Shown here piece by piece: positions 8,441-16,686 of a stretch of DNA of 64,000 nt. The notes under the pieces are model-generated. The model saw only the letters and a program-made list of their open reading frames with translations. It searched no databases and was not told the DNA's origin. Numbering within the stretch: position 1 is the first letter of the stretch; each line of letters starts with the position of its first letter. The stretch covers positions 9,051,763-9,115,762 of the forward strand of contig NZ_FPJG01000006.1 in NCBI RefSeq assembly GCF_900119165.1. Reading direction: 5' to 3'. Both the position numbers and the translations under genes were made by a program. Source of the stretch: Amycolatopsis australiensis. GTDB lineage: Bacteria > Actinomycetota > Actinomycetes > Mycobacteriales > Pseudonocardiaceae.

Positions 8441-9751
8441 GTGAGCGACGTCGAGAAGGCGCCTGAAGAGTCTTCCGAGTACGGCTCCGAAGACGTCCTC
8501 GAGGACGTCGAGGCCGCTCCGCCCGCCCCGCGGGTCAAGGCGCGCCGGTCGCCGTGGAACCGCGGGCGGGACCGGGTGATCGCCGCGCTCATCGCGGTGG
8601 TCGTGGTCGCCGTCGCGCTGGTCATCGGCGTGACGAGCGACAGCGCGGCCACCGACCGGACCGAGGCGGCACCGCCCCCGCCGCTGCCCGCGGCACCCGA
8701 CAAGGTGCCCGGGTCGCTGGCGGAGATCTGGAGCGCCCGCAGCGGGGTGACGCCGGTCCCGGTGGTGGCCGGGGACACGGTGGCCACCGCGGACGGCGGC
8801 GAGGTCGCCGCCCGCGACCCGCTGACCGGGCAGATCCGCTGGCACTACACGCGCGACCTGCCGCTGTGCACGCTGAACGACACGTGGGGGCGGCTGAACG
8901 CCGTGTACCACAAGTCGCGCAACTGCAGCGAGGTCACGCAGCTCGACCCGGGAACCGGCCGGATCACGGCACAGCGCAACGGCAACGCGGAACTGGGCAC
9001 CCGGCTGGTCAGCGACGGCTCGCACGTGACGACGACGGGCAAGAAGCTCCTCACCACCTGGCGCGACGACCTGGTGCAGAGCGCCGAGTACGGCCAGGTC
9101 CCGGCGCTGGTCAACGCGGGCAAGCAGCCCCGCACGGGCTGCACGTACGGCACGGTGGCGGCGGCGTCGGGCAAGATCGGCGTGATCGAGCGGTGCCCGG
9201 GTGACCCGGCGGACCGCCTGACGGTGTACAAGGCGGCGCCGGAGAAGGACGACGAGCCGCAGGTGGCGTTCAGCAGCGTGCTGGCGGGCAAGCGGGCCAG
9301 GGTGATCGCGATGTCGGGCGACCTGGCCGCGGTGGTGTTGCCGGACCAGAAGCTCATGGTGATCTACAACGGCGACGGTTCCCAGCGGGCGGCGTACCCG
9401 CTGGACGTGCCGTCGGGCGACCTGGCGCAGGACCCGCCGTCAGGCACCGAAGCGACAACCCAGACAACGCAGAACGTGTACTGGTTCAGCGGTTCGAAGG
9501 TCGTGGCGCTGTCGCGCGACGACCTGTCGCCGCGCTGGACGTTGAGCAGTGCGGTGGGCCCGGGCATCACGTTCGCGCAGCAGCTGGTGGTCCCGATCAA
9601 GGGCGGCCTGGCGGTGCTGAACGAGAACGACGGATCGACGATCCGCACGGTGGGCGTGGACCGGCGGGGTTACACGGGAGTCGTCCGCCTGGCGGCGGCA
9701 GGCCCGGTACTGCTGGAAGAACGCGGCGACACGCTGACGGCCCTGAAGTAG
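8441..9751 (+). CDS. membrane-anchored beta-propeller (PQQ/WD40-like) protein, Rv3212-like
   Basis: A 436-residue protein from GTG 8441. It has an acidic cytoplasmic head, one membrane anchor (VIAALIAVVVVAVALVIGV, about residues 46-64), a Pro-rich linker, then an extracytoplasmic domain with repeated strands such as DPLTGQIRWHY, LDPGTGRITAQ and LSRDDLSPRWTL. This is the pattern of PQQ-like or quinoprotein-fold propellers. Several Cys residues in the outer domain could form disulfides. It follows rhlE by 25 bases, as Rv3212 follows Rv3211. The function is unknown; a role in envelope assembly is only a guess. Confidence 0.8.
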   Translation: MSDVEKAPEESSEYGSEDVLEDVEAAPPAPRVKARRSPWNRGRDRVIAALIAVVVVAVALVIGVTSDSAATDRTEAAPPPPLPAAPDKVPGSLAEIWSARSGVTPVPVVAGDTVATADGGEVAARDPLTGQIRWHYTRDLPLCTLNDTWGRLNAVYHKSRNCSEVTQLDPGTGRITAQRNGNAELGTRLVSDGSHVTTTGKKLLTTWRDDLVQSAEYGQVPALVNAGKQPRTGCTYGTVAAASGKIGVIERCPGDPADRLTVYKAAPEKDDEPQVAFSSVLAGKRARVIAMSGDLAAVVLPDQKLMVIYNGDGSQRAAYPLDVPSGDLAQDPPSGTEATTQTTQNVYWFSGSKVVALSRDDLSPRWTLSSAVGPGITFAQQLVVPIKGGLAVLNENDGSTIRTVGVDRRGYTGVVRLAAAGPVLLEERGDTLTALK

Positions 9752-9763
9752 CGGACCGTCGGG

Positions 9764-10138
9764 CTAGGTGAGCCAGAAGAGGGTCAGCGCCGAGGCCGTG
9801 AACAGAACGACTGCGGCACCTGCCCCGGCGGCCGGAAGGCCGTTCCGGCGGTCGGCGACCCGCTGAGCCAGCAGCGCCAGCACCGCCGCCAGCGGATGGC
9901 CGATCAGCAGCACCGCGCCCGGGCCCGGCGCTCCCGTGTACAGGTCGATTCCCGCCACCACCAGGACTCCGGCCGCCAGGACCGCGAGACCGGCCGCCAA
10001 CGAGCCCGTGAATCCGCGCCACCACCGCCCGCGTTTCTTCGCCGGCGCGTCGGGTTCGGGGGTGTCCGGGGTGATGTGCTCCGGTTCGGCCCGTTCCTGC
10101 GGCACCGTCGGCAGTTCGTCGGTGTCCGGTGAAGCCAC
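9764..10138 (-). CDS. small membrane protein of unknown function
   Basis: A 124-residue protein from GTG 10138. An acidic/Pro-rich head of about 40 residues is followed by three hydrophobic segments: GSLAAGLAVLAAGVLVVAGI, GAVLLIGHPLAAVLALLA and AAVVLFTASALTLFWL. I recognise no domain. It is downstream of the RecB-like gene on the same strand (12 bases apart) and probably co-transcribed. It converges with the propeller gene, the stops being 12 bases apart. Confidence 0.7.
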   Translation of the reverse strand: MASPDTDELPTVPQERAEPEHITPDTPEPDAPAKKRGRWWRGFTGSLAAGLAVLAAGVLVVAGIDLYTGAPGPGAVLLIGHPLAAVLALLAQRVADRRNGLPAAGAGAAVVLFTASALTLFWLT

Positions 10139-10150
10139 GTTCCCTCCCTG

Positions 10151-11014
10151 TCAGGGCGCGAGCAGGTCCCATGGTTGCGCCGCCGGGGCCGCTTCCTGCC
10201 CCGCCGCGCAGCTCGGCCTGAAGTCGCACCAGGCGCAACGGCGGTCCGGGCGCGCCGGGAACAGCACGTCCCCGTCGCCGCCCGCCTCCAGGGTATCCGT
10301 GGCCAGCCTCAGGTCCCCGGCGGTCTCTTCGGCGCGTTGCAGGTGCCGCCGCAGGCTCTCCGGCGTGTGCTCGGCGGCGGCGATCGTGCCGCTCGGCAGG
10401 TGGTGCAGCTCGACCGTGGTGCACGGCATCCGCAACGTGCGCGCCGCGGCCACCGCGTACAGCGCCAGCGCCTGCGACGCCCTGGCCTCGTACTCGTCCG
10501 GCGGACGGCGGCCCGTCTTGTAGTCGACGATCACCAGCTCGCCCGCGCGCGCGTCGATCCGGTCGGCCCGGCCCTCGATGATCATCGACGGCCGCTCCCC
10601 CGGCGCCGGGTTCACCGGCGCCGATACCCACCGCTCGAGCCCCACCGGGTCGTGGCTGACGTCGTTGTCCTCGACGTACTCCGCCACCCAGCCCTTGGCC
10701 CGCGCCCGGTACCGCGCCGCCTGCTCGTCGTTCTGGAAGCCCGCGTCCTTCCAGAACTCGGCCACCAGCGCCACCGCCCGCTGGGGCACGCGCTTGAGCA
10801 CCGGCAGGTCGAACAGCGCCCGCAACGCGTTGTGCACCACCGCGCCGAGGGTGCTGTGCGCCCACGGCCCGGTGCGCTGCGGCGTCGGCCGGTCGAGGTA
10901 CGCGAGCCGGTACCGGCGCGGGCAGTCGTCGAAGGTCGCCAGCCGCGCCGGCGAGACCTTCGTGAGCCGCACCGGCTGCGCGACGCCGAAGTCGAACCCC
11001 ATTTGCTCCTTCAC
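10151..11014 (-). CDS. RecB/Cas4-like PD-(D/E)XK nuclease with Fe-S cysteines
   Basis: A protein of about 287 residues. The nuclease core reads HNALRALFD, then EGRADRIDA and LVIVDYKTGRRP, which supply the D-x(n)-D-x-K triad plus following QALALYAVAA of RecB-family nucleases. An N-terminal cysteine (DDCPRRYR) and a C-terminal CAWCDFRPSC give the four cysteines of a 4Fe-4S clasp as in Cas4/AddB. It resembles Rv2119-type stand-alone nucleases; there is no CRISPR array nearby. I chose GTG 11014; GTG 11023 and ATG 11032 are alternatives, and none has a strong ribosome site. Confidence 0.85.
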   Translation of the reverse strand: MKEQMGFDFGVAQPVRLTKVSPARLATFDDCPRRYRLAYLDRPTPQRTGPWAHSTLGAVVHNALRALFDLPVLKRVPQRAVALVAEFWKDAGFQNDEQAARYRARAKGWVAEYVEDNDVSHDPVGLERWVSAPVNPAPGERPSMIIEGRADRIDARAGELVIVDYKTGRRPPDEYEARASQALALYAVAAARTLRMPCTTVELHHLPSGTIAAAEHTPESLRRHLQRAEETAGDLRLATDTLEAGGDGDVLFPARPDRRCAWCDFRPSCAAGQEAAPAAQPWDLLAP

Positions 11015-11035
11015 GGGTGCCACGCTACGCATCGC

Positions 11036-11163
11036 CACCGACAGTTTTTGCGGGGGTTCGGGTGGCGAAGCCCCCGACCTGGGGCGAAGCCCCAAATGTC
11101 ACCGACAATTTTTTCGGGGGTTCGGGTGGCGAAGCCCCCGACCTGGGGCGAAGCCCGAGATAT
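11036..11163. repeat. two tandem 64-bp hairpin-forming repeats
   Basis: Two direct copies begin CACCGACA at 11036 and 11100, and a third CACCGAC at 11164 leads into a different hairpin. Each unit contains GGGGGTTCG...CGAAGCCCCC and then GGGGCGAAGCCCC, that is, two consecutive GC stems, the second with a GAA loop, preceded by a T-run (GTTTTTG or ATTTTTTC). It lies between the start of the nuclease gene and the end of the rhamnosidase gene. Confidence 0.85.
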
Positions 11164-11171
11164 CACCGACA

Positions 11172-11208
11172 GCTTTCCGCGCGGGGCGAGCCGCCCCGCG
11201 CGGAAAGC
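11172..11208 (-). terminator. strong 17-bp hairpin downstream of the GH78 gene
   Basis: GCTTTCCGCGCGGGGCG and its exact complement are separated by three bases, only five bases past the stop codon at 11213. There is no T-tract. The stem strength suggests an actinobacterial I-shaped terminator for the rhamnosidase transcript. Confidence 0.75.
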
Positions 11209-11212
11209 CCGG

Positions 11213-13672
11213 CTAGCGCACCACAAGCACGGTGTGCGTCCCGCCGCCGACCGCGAGCGAGTCGCCCCGGACCGCGCGGCCGTCCAGCAGGACCAGCCGT
11301 CCGGGCGGGACCACCAGTGACCCGGAAGTTCCTTGCGGCGCGGAAACCGTCAACGAGAACACCGAGCCGTGCTGAGACCACGAAGCCGACAACGCGCCCT
11401 TCGGCGTCGGGACGGCTCCGCGTGCCCACGCCACGGAACCCGGGTGCGGCGAAACCGTCCACGTCGCGAAGCCCGGCGAAGCCGGTGAGACGCCCAGCAA
11501 CTCGTTCGTCAGCGCCGGCACGACACCGGTCGACCAGCCGTGCGCCGCCGACGTGTATCCCTGCTCGTAGTGCGATCCGCCCGCGCCGATGCCTTCCCAC
11601 GCCGTGATGCCCGGGTCGTGCGTGGTCATCCAGCCGTACATCCGCTTGATCTGGTCGATCGCCGACTCCGCCTGCCCGGTCCGGAACCGCGCTTGCAGCT
11701 CAGGGAACGACGTGAACGCGTACACGCGCTTCGTCCCGTCGGACACGAGAGTGTCGTTGTCCATGAAGGGGTTGCCGTACGGCAACGCACCCGCCGCGAG
11801 CCGCGCCAACGCCGACGAAGCCTGCGAAGGCGACGCGATGCCGGCCAGGATCGCGTGGCTGTTGCCGTCCTGGCCGTGGCGCACCGCGCCGGTCGCCGAG
11901 TCCAGGTACGCGCCCGCTGCCGGATCCCACAGGTACTGGTTCACGGCCGCCGCGACGCCGGACGCGCGCGCGAGCCACCGGTCGGCGTCCGAGGGGTGCC
12001 CTGTCGCGCGAGCGAGCCCTGCCGCACCCTGAAGCGCCCGGACGTACAACGCGTTGTAGTACGTCACTTCGCCCGTACGCGGCAGGAACGCGTAGTCGCC
12101 GTAGCCGCCTGTGCCGTTGAGGCCCTTCGCGAGCAGCCCGCGCGAATCGGTGACCGACGGATACCACGTGTCGAGAGCCTTCACGAGGTGCGAGTAATAC
12201 GAAGCCGCGTACGCGGTGTCGCCCGTGTAGAGCACGTAGTCCCAGCTCGACGTCACCCACCAGAGCGGATAGTCGAACAACGGCAGCGTGTAGTCGTTGA
12301 TCGAGGCGGGCGGGATCCAGCCGTCAGCCCGCTGGTGGTCGGCCAAGTCGGCCAGGACGTTCCGCGCGGCCGTGCCGTCCTGGTGCGTCAGGTACTCGGT
12401 CAGCCCGGACACCGCGACGTCGCCGACGTACGGGTCCCGGTCCCGCTTCGCGCCGTCGTGCAGCACGAGCTTTCCGTCCAGCGACGGCGAGAACGCGCCG
12501 CGCGGGTCCACATCGGACTCGCGGAAGGTGTCCATGCCCAGTTCGTTGGTGTACGACGCGGCGTACCAGTACTTGTTCAGGTTTTCGTCGGACGACTCGA
12601 ACCAGCCGCGGTAGCTGGACGGCGCGCCGAGGAACGGCGTGAAGTCGAGCGAGACGCCGCTGATCCGGACTTCGCCGGAAGGCTGGGCAGCCGGCGCGTC
12701 CGAGGCCAGCGCGTCCAGGCTGATCCGCAGGTAGCGGAAGCCGTGCAGCCCGTCCGCGCACACCTGCGTTCCGGTGGCGCAGCCCTTCGTGTCCCGCCAG
12801 ACGGCCGGCGCCGCCGGCACGGCGTACTGGTCGGTGCCGGGGCCGCCCGAGAAGTCAGAGCGCGTGAAGTCGGAGCGTTCGCCCAGGTACTGCAGGGTTT
12901 CCGAGAAGGCCAGCCGCACACCAGGCCGGTTCGCCGACGCGCCCGCGAACGCGATCTCCGGGTACCCGGCGACGACCTTGCCGAAGTCGATCACGGCCGT
13001 GGGCACCGGCGGATCGGCGACCAGGCCGGGCCAGACCTCGGCAATCCGGCTGAACTCACCCGAAGGTGTGTTCTGGTCCTTGGTCACGGTGATCCGGACC
13101 TGCGTGGTCGTCACCGGCCGGTCGAAGGCGACGGCGCGCTGCACGGCCGTGTTGCCGGTGACCGACGCCGCGACGCGCCACGCGCCCGCGTCCAGCACCT
13201 CGACGGTGAAGTCCTGCGGCACGCCGTCCACATTGGACAGCAGGGTGACACCGGGCAGCGCGACCGGCGCCGCCGAGGTGATCGTCAGGACGTCCGGATA
13301 CGCCCCGATCGTGTCGTCGTTCCAGAACGTCGCGGTGTCGCCGTCGACGGCATTGCCGGGGGCGTAGGTCCGCGGCCGGCCGTTGCCGCCGTTGTTCGGC
13401 GCGTGGAACGACGACGCGGCCGCCGTGGTCCCCGCGGGCCAAGCGGGCTTCGGCGGCGACGCCTGCCGCCGGAACGTCGCGACACCCCGGCCGAGCAGGC
13501 CGTCCGGGTTGGTGACGTCCCCGGTCGTGGACAGGACCTTGACGGGCCGGACGTCCCGGCTCGACGGTGCGACGACGTACTTCTGCCAGCCGGGCACGGC
13601 CCCGGCGGGAGCGGCGAGCACCCCGCTCGCCACCAGCACCGTCACCGGCAGAACTGCTCCGAGCCACTTCAT
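11213..13672 (-). CDS. secreted GH78-type alpha-L-rhamnosidase with discoidin-like domain
   Basis: An 819-residue secreted protein. A signal peptide (MKWLGAVLPVTVLVASGVLA, cleaved after PAGA) is followed by a discoidin/CBM-like domain at about 95-210 (AVDGDTATFWNDD, TTTQVRITVTKDQN), beta-rich modules, and the (alpha/alpha)6 catalytic barrel from about 375. The barrel motif HDGAKRDRDPYVGD corresponds to the acidic GH78 active-site region, with later Trp/Glu-rich segments (WWVTSSWDYVLY, ITAWEGIG). It should release L-rhamnose from plant or bacterial glycans outside the cell. A LacI-type palindrome lies 21 bases upstream of the ATG; no LacI gene is adjacent. A strong hairpin follows the stop. 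Confidence 0.8.
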   Translation of the reverse strand: MKWLGAVLPVTVLVASGVLAAPAGAVPGWQKYVVAPSSRDVRPVKVLSTTGDVTNPDGLLGRGVATFRRQASPPKPAWPAGTTAAASSFHAPNNGGNGRPRTYAPGNAVDGDTATFWNDDTIGAYPDVLTITSAAPVALPGVTLLSNVDGVPQDFTVEVLDAGAWRVAASVTGNTAVQRAVAFDRPVTTTQVRITVTKDQNTPSGEFSRIAEVWPGLVADPPVPTAVIDFGKVVAGYPEIAFAGASANRPGVRLAFSETLQYLGERSDFTRSDFSGGPGTDQYAVPAAPAVWRDTKGCATGTQVCADGLHGFRYLRISLDALASDAPAAQPSGEVRISGVSLDFTPFLGAPSSYRGWFESSDENLNKYWYAASYTNELGMDTFRESDVDPRGAFSPSLDGKLVLHDGAKRDRDPYVGDVAVSGLTEYLTHQDGTAARNVLADLADHQRADGWIPPASINDYTLPLFDYPLWWVTSSWDYVLYTGDTAYAASYYSHLVKALDTWYPSVTDSRGLLAKGLNGTGGYGDYAFLPRTGEVTYYNALYVRALQGAAGLARATGHPSDADRWLARASGVAAAVNQYLWDPAAGAYLDSATGAVRHGQDGNSHAILAGIASPSQASSALARLAAGALPYGNPFMDNDTLVSDGTKRVYAFTSFPELQARFRTGQAESAIDQIKRMYGWMTTHDPGITAWEGIGAGGSHYEQGYTSAAHGWSTGVVPALTNELLGVSPASPGFATWTVSPHPGSVAWARGAVPTPKGALSASWSQHGSVFSLTVSAPQGTSGSLVVPPGRLVLLDGRAVRGDSLAVGGGTHTVLVVR

Positions 13673-13692
13673 CGAGGCCTCCGCAAGGGCGA

Positions 13693-13706
13693 TTGAATCG
13701 TTTCAA
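13693..13706. promoter_or_regulatory. LacI-family-type operator upstream of the rhamnosidase
   Basis: TTGAATCGTTTCAA (minus strand TTGAAACGATTCAA) is a near-perfect inverted repeat with the central CG typical of LacI-family operators. It sits 21-34 bases upstream of the rhamnosidase ATG, where a repressor would block transcription. The repressor is presumably encoded elsewhere. Confidence 0.6.
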
Positions 13707-13797
13707 GTGCTGCGCTGAGGTTCAGGCTGCGGGAGGCCTGCCAACGATGTCAACGAACCGGGCGGATCCTGTCCGGCAGGACAACCCGGGTGGCGGG

Positions 13798-14427
13798 TCA
13801 GTTCCCGCCGGCGATGAAGCCGCGAACGGAGTTCGCGACCAGCTCCACGGCGATGGCCGCGAGCAGCAGACCAGCCACCTTCGCCAGCAGCGTGATGCCG
13901 CTTTCCTTGATCAGCCGGATCACAACGCCGGAGTAGCGCATGCAGAGGTAGATCACGAAGTGCGTCGTGACGATCGCCAGCGCCAGCGCGATGTACGCGC
14001 CGATGTGCCCGTCGGCCTGCCGGACGAACACGATGGTCGCGGCGATCGCGCCGGGTCCGGCCAGCAGCGGCGTGCCGAGCGGCACGAGGGCTACGTTGAC
14101 GTCCTCGGCCGCCGCCTCGGGCTCGTGGCCGTTGCTGGTGAGCAGCTGCAGCGCGATCAGCAGGAGCAGCAGCCCGCCCGCGCCCTGCAGCGCCGGGATG
14201 CCGATGCCGAGGTAGGCGAGGATCGCCTGGCCTGCGACCGCGAACAGGCTGATGACCAGCAGCGACACCAGGACGGCCTGCCGGGCGGCGCGCGCCCGCG
14301 TCGCCATCGGCTTGCGGCCGACCAGGCTGAGGAACACCGGCACGGTGCCGGGCGGGTCCATGATGACGATCAGGGTGATCGTCGCGCTCATGAAGAGCTT
14401 CGCGTCGAAGACGTCGGCGATCGCCAT
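13798..14427 (-). CDS. MarC family integral membrane protein
   Basis: A 209-residue protein with six hydrophobic segments. MarC/UPF0056 hallmarks are MDPPGTVPVFLSL near the first membrane helix and PLGTPLLAGPGAIAATIVF in the middle. The family's transport role is unproven; the historical link to multiple antibiotic resistance in E. coli has not held. It starts one base after the stop of the PHP gene, so the two form a tight operon. Confidence 0.9.
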   Translation of the reverse strand: MAIADVFDAKLFMSATITLIVIMDPPGTVPVFLSLVGRKPMATRARAARQAVLVSLLVISLFAVAGQAILAYLGIGIPALQGAGGLLLLLIALQLLTSNGHEPEAAAEDVNVALVPLGTPLLAGPGAIAATIVFVRQADGHIGAYIALALAIVTTHFVIYLCMRYSGVVIRLIKESGITLLAKVAGLLLAAIAVELVANSVRGFIAGGN

Positions 14428-14428
14428 C

Positions 14429-15301
14429 TCAGCCCTTCACGACCTGGAACCCGGTCGCGCGCGCCACCAGCTCCTCGAGCTGCCCCGGATCGGTGGTGCA
14501 CTCGCCGAGCGGGATCGTCTTGTTCGTGCCGTGGTAGTCGCTGGACCCGGTGACGAGCAGCCCCAGCTCGCCGGCCAGCTCACGGGTGCGGGCCCGCGTC
14601 GCCGCGTCGTGGTTCGGGTGGTCGGCCTCGACACCGGTGAGCCCGCGCCCGGCCAGCTCGGCGAGGGTGTCCTCGCTGATCGTGGCGCCGCGGCTGAAGG
14701 CGAACGGGTGCGCGATGACCGTGACGCCGCCGGCCGCCGCGATCATGTCGATGGCCTCCTCGACCGGCGTGTCGCGGCGGGCGACGTAGTAGCCGCGGCG
14801 CGGGCTGAGGTAGTCGGCGAACGCCTCGTCGACGGACGTGACCAGCCCGGCGCGGACCAGCGCCTGCGCGAGGTGCGGGCGGCCGGGCGGCGAGTCCTCG
14901 GGCAGCAGGCCGAAGATCTCGTCGATGTCGATCGGCAGGCCGTCGGCGGCCATCCGCTCGGCCATCCGGCGCAGCCGGGTGCGGCGCTCGGCGCGCAGCC
15001 GGGTCTGTTCGGTGACCACGGCTTCGGCCGTCGGGTCGAAGAGGTAGGCGAGCAGGTGGACGCTGATCTGGCGGCCGGTCTCGGGGTCGATCGACACGGT
15101 GGAGAGCTCGGCGCCGGGGACGAGCGTCAGGCCCGGCGGCACCGCTTCGGCGGCGGGCGCCCAGCCGGCGGTCGTGTCGTGGTCGGTGATCGCGACGACG
15201 TCGAGCCCGGCGTTCGCGGCCGCGGCGACGAGCCCGGCCGGCGTGTCGGTGCCGTCGGAGGCGGTGGAATGGGCGTGCAGGTCGATGCGCATCGTGTCCA
15301 T
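14429..15301 (-). CDS. PHP-domain phosphoesterase
   Basis: A 290-residue PHP-domain protein. Metal-ligand motifs are MRIDLHAHSTASDGT at the N-terminus, AITDHD, a Glu in VPGAELST, IAHPF, and GSSDYHG near the end. The set matches trinuclear-metal PHP phosphoesterases of the TrpH/RNase AM type, which remove 3'-phosphates or nucleotides from 5' ends of RNA. The exact substrate is uncertain. ATG 15292 (MRIDLHAH) is an equally likely start. It forms an operon with marC. Confidence 0.85.
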   Translation of the reverse strand: MDTMRIDLHAHSTASDGTDTPAGLVAAAANAGLDVVAITDHDTTAGWAPAAEAVPPGLTLVPGAELSTVSIDPETGRQISVHLLAYLFDPTAEAVVTEQTRLRAERRTRLRRMAERMAADGLPIDIDEIFGLLPEDSPPGRPHLAQALVRAGLVTSVDEAFADYLSPRRGYYVARRDTPVEEAIDMIAAAGGVTVIAHPFAFSRGATISEDTLAELAGRGLTGVEADHPNHDAATRARTRELAGELGLLVTGSSDYHGTNKTIPLGECTTDPGQLEELVARATGFQVVKG

Positions 15302-15335
15302 TGTCGACGATGCGCTGCGTCACAGGCGGGACGGG

Positions 15336-15896
15336 TCAGCCGACGGGCTTCTTGCCCCGGGCGGCCCGCTGGGCCTTGATCATCGAGAAGCGCTCAGCCT
15401 GCTTCTGCTTGTCGCCGAACACGAGCTCGGAAATCGTGTCGTAGAACTCTTCGGGCCGCGGGAGGTAGTCGATCCGGTTGAGGGCCTGGATCTGGCCGGC
15501 GGACTCGACGACCATCGTGCCGTAGCCCATCATGCGGCCGGTCGCGGTGCGCACGTAGCTGAGGTCGGTGACCTTGCTGATCGGCATCATCAGCACCTTG
15601 GTGGTGAACACCCCGGTCGTCATCACGAACCGCTTGTCGGTCACCACCAGGCGCTCGACCCACCACTCCATCACCTGGTAGGCGAACCGCAGGACGACGA
15701 GCAGCGCGACGTACCAGAGGATGTTCTGGCCGATGTACAGCGCCGGTGGCAGCAGGTAGGACACCAGGACGCAGACGGCCAGCAGCGCGGCCGCCTCGAA
15801 GGTGTCCCACAGCAGCACCGCCCAGTGGCGGCGGATCCGGATGACCCGCCGCTCGGTGTCGAGGAGGTACTCGTCGGGGTCGCGAGGCGCGAACAT
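15336..15896 (-). CDS. bacterial PH-domain (YdbS/YdbT-type) membrane protein
   Basis: A 186-residue protein with two membrane helices (about 32-52 and 57-75), then a bPH_2 domain (VTDKRFVMTTGVFTTKVLMMPISKVTDLSY) and a basic C-terminal tail. Such domains are frequent in actinobacterial membrane proteins of unknown role. It is on the same strand as the PHP-marC pair, 34 bases upstream of it. Confidence 0.85.
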   Translation of the reverse strand: MFAPRDPDEYLLDTERRVIRIRRHWAVLLWDTFEAAALLAVCVLVSYLLPPALYIGQNILWYVALLVVLRFAYQVMEWWVERLVVTDKRFVMTTGVFTTKVLMMPISKVTDLSYVRTATGRMMGYGTMVVESAGQIQALNRIDYLPRPEEFYDTISELVFGDKQKQAERFSMIKAQRAARGKKPVG

Positions 15897-15916
15897 GGTT
15901 CGAGGGTAGCCCCGGA

Positions 15917-16081
15917 TCAGGCCTTGAACACGTTGCTGACGAAAGTGATGACCGATTCGGCCGAGTCGCGCAGGAACTGGATGATGTTGCCGACGAGGCC
16001 CGCCGCCTGGCCCGGCTGGGCAATGACGAAGAACAGCACCAACGCGATACCGGCGAGGCCCGCAATCTTCTTCACGTTCAC
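15917..16081 (-). CDS. 54-residue membrane peptide
   Basis: From GTG 16081 (VNVKKIAGLAGIAL) the product is 54 residues: one membrane helix, then an amphipathic C-terminal half (VGNIIQFLRDSAESVITFVS) ending VFKA. A longer frame to 16126 exists, but its extra residues (HLSGCHRKRRD) look like untranslated sequence. It is co-directional with the PH-domain gene. I recognise no family. Confidence 0.6.
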   Translation of the reverse strand: MNVKKIAGLAGIALVLFFVIAQPGQAAGLVGNIIQFLRDSAESVITFVSNVFKA

Positions 16082-16265
16082 CGCGATCAAATCCCGTCTC
16101 TTACGGTGACAACCGGACAAGTGCACTTAACTTGTACCGCACTGGACAGGCGCAGGGGAGGTAAGTCCCGCGCTTGGGTCAGCACGCCGTCCGAAGTGTA
16201 CCGTACGGCTACTCTCCGTGTACAGGACATCGGTTTTCAGTTCGGCGCCGTCTACCCTTCGGGAC

Positions 16266-16679
16266 ATGGACGTCCCCACCCGCGCCACGATCCGCTGTGT
16301 CGGCGGCATCGTGTTCGACCCGCAGGGCCGCTTGCTGCTCATCCGGCGTGCGCACGACCCCGGATCGGGGCAGTGGTCGCTGCCGGGTGGCCGCGTCGAA
16401 CCAGGCGAATCGGACGAAGCGGCCGTGGTCCGCGAACTGCGGGAGGAAACCGGGCTGGACGTGATTCCGGGCACACTGGTCGGCACGGTGACCCGCGGCC
16501 GGTTCGAGATCCACGACTACGCCTGCGCGGCGACGGGCGGCGTCCTCACGGCCGGTGACGACGCCACGGAGGCACGTTGGTCCGATGCGGCAGACCTGTC
16601 GGCCCTGGAGGCGGCCGGGGAGCTGGTGGACCTCCTGTACGTGACGCTGCGTGACTGGAACGTCCTGCCGCGGGCCTGA
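16266..16679 (+). CDS. Nudix hydrolase
   Basis: A 137-residue single-domain Nudix protein. The Nudix box is complete: [18 protein letters not shown] then REETGLDV (G-x5-E-x7-R-E-x2-E-E-x-G). It begins [24 protein letters not shown]. It probably hydrolyses a nucleoside diphosphate linked to another moiety; the substrate is undetermined. The start at ATG 16266 is preferred over an upstream ATG at 16218 because the family begins there. It is convergent with the DUF2332 gene, the stops being seven bases apart. Confidence 0.9.
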   Translation: MDVPTRATIRCVGGIVFDPQGRLLLIRRAHDPGSGQWSLPGGRVEPGESDEAAVVRELREETGLDVIPGTLVGTVTRGRFEIHDYACAATGGVLTAGDDATEARWSDAADLSALEAAGELVDLLYVTLRDWNVLPRA

Positions 16680-16686
16680 TCCGCCG

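Noticed and set aside
16202..16212. GTACCGTAC palindrome upstream of the Nudix gene
   Set aside because: Short (4-bp arms) and likely by chance; no regulator is adjacent.
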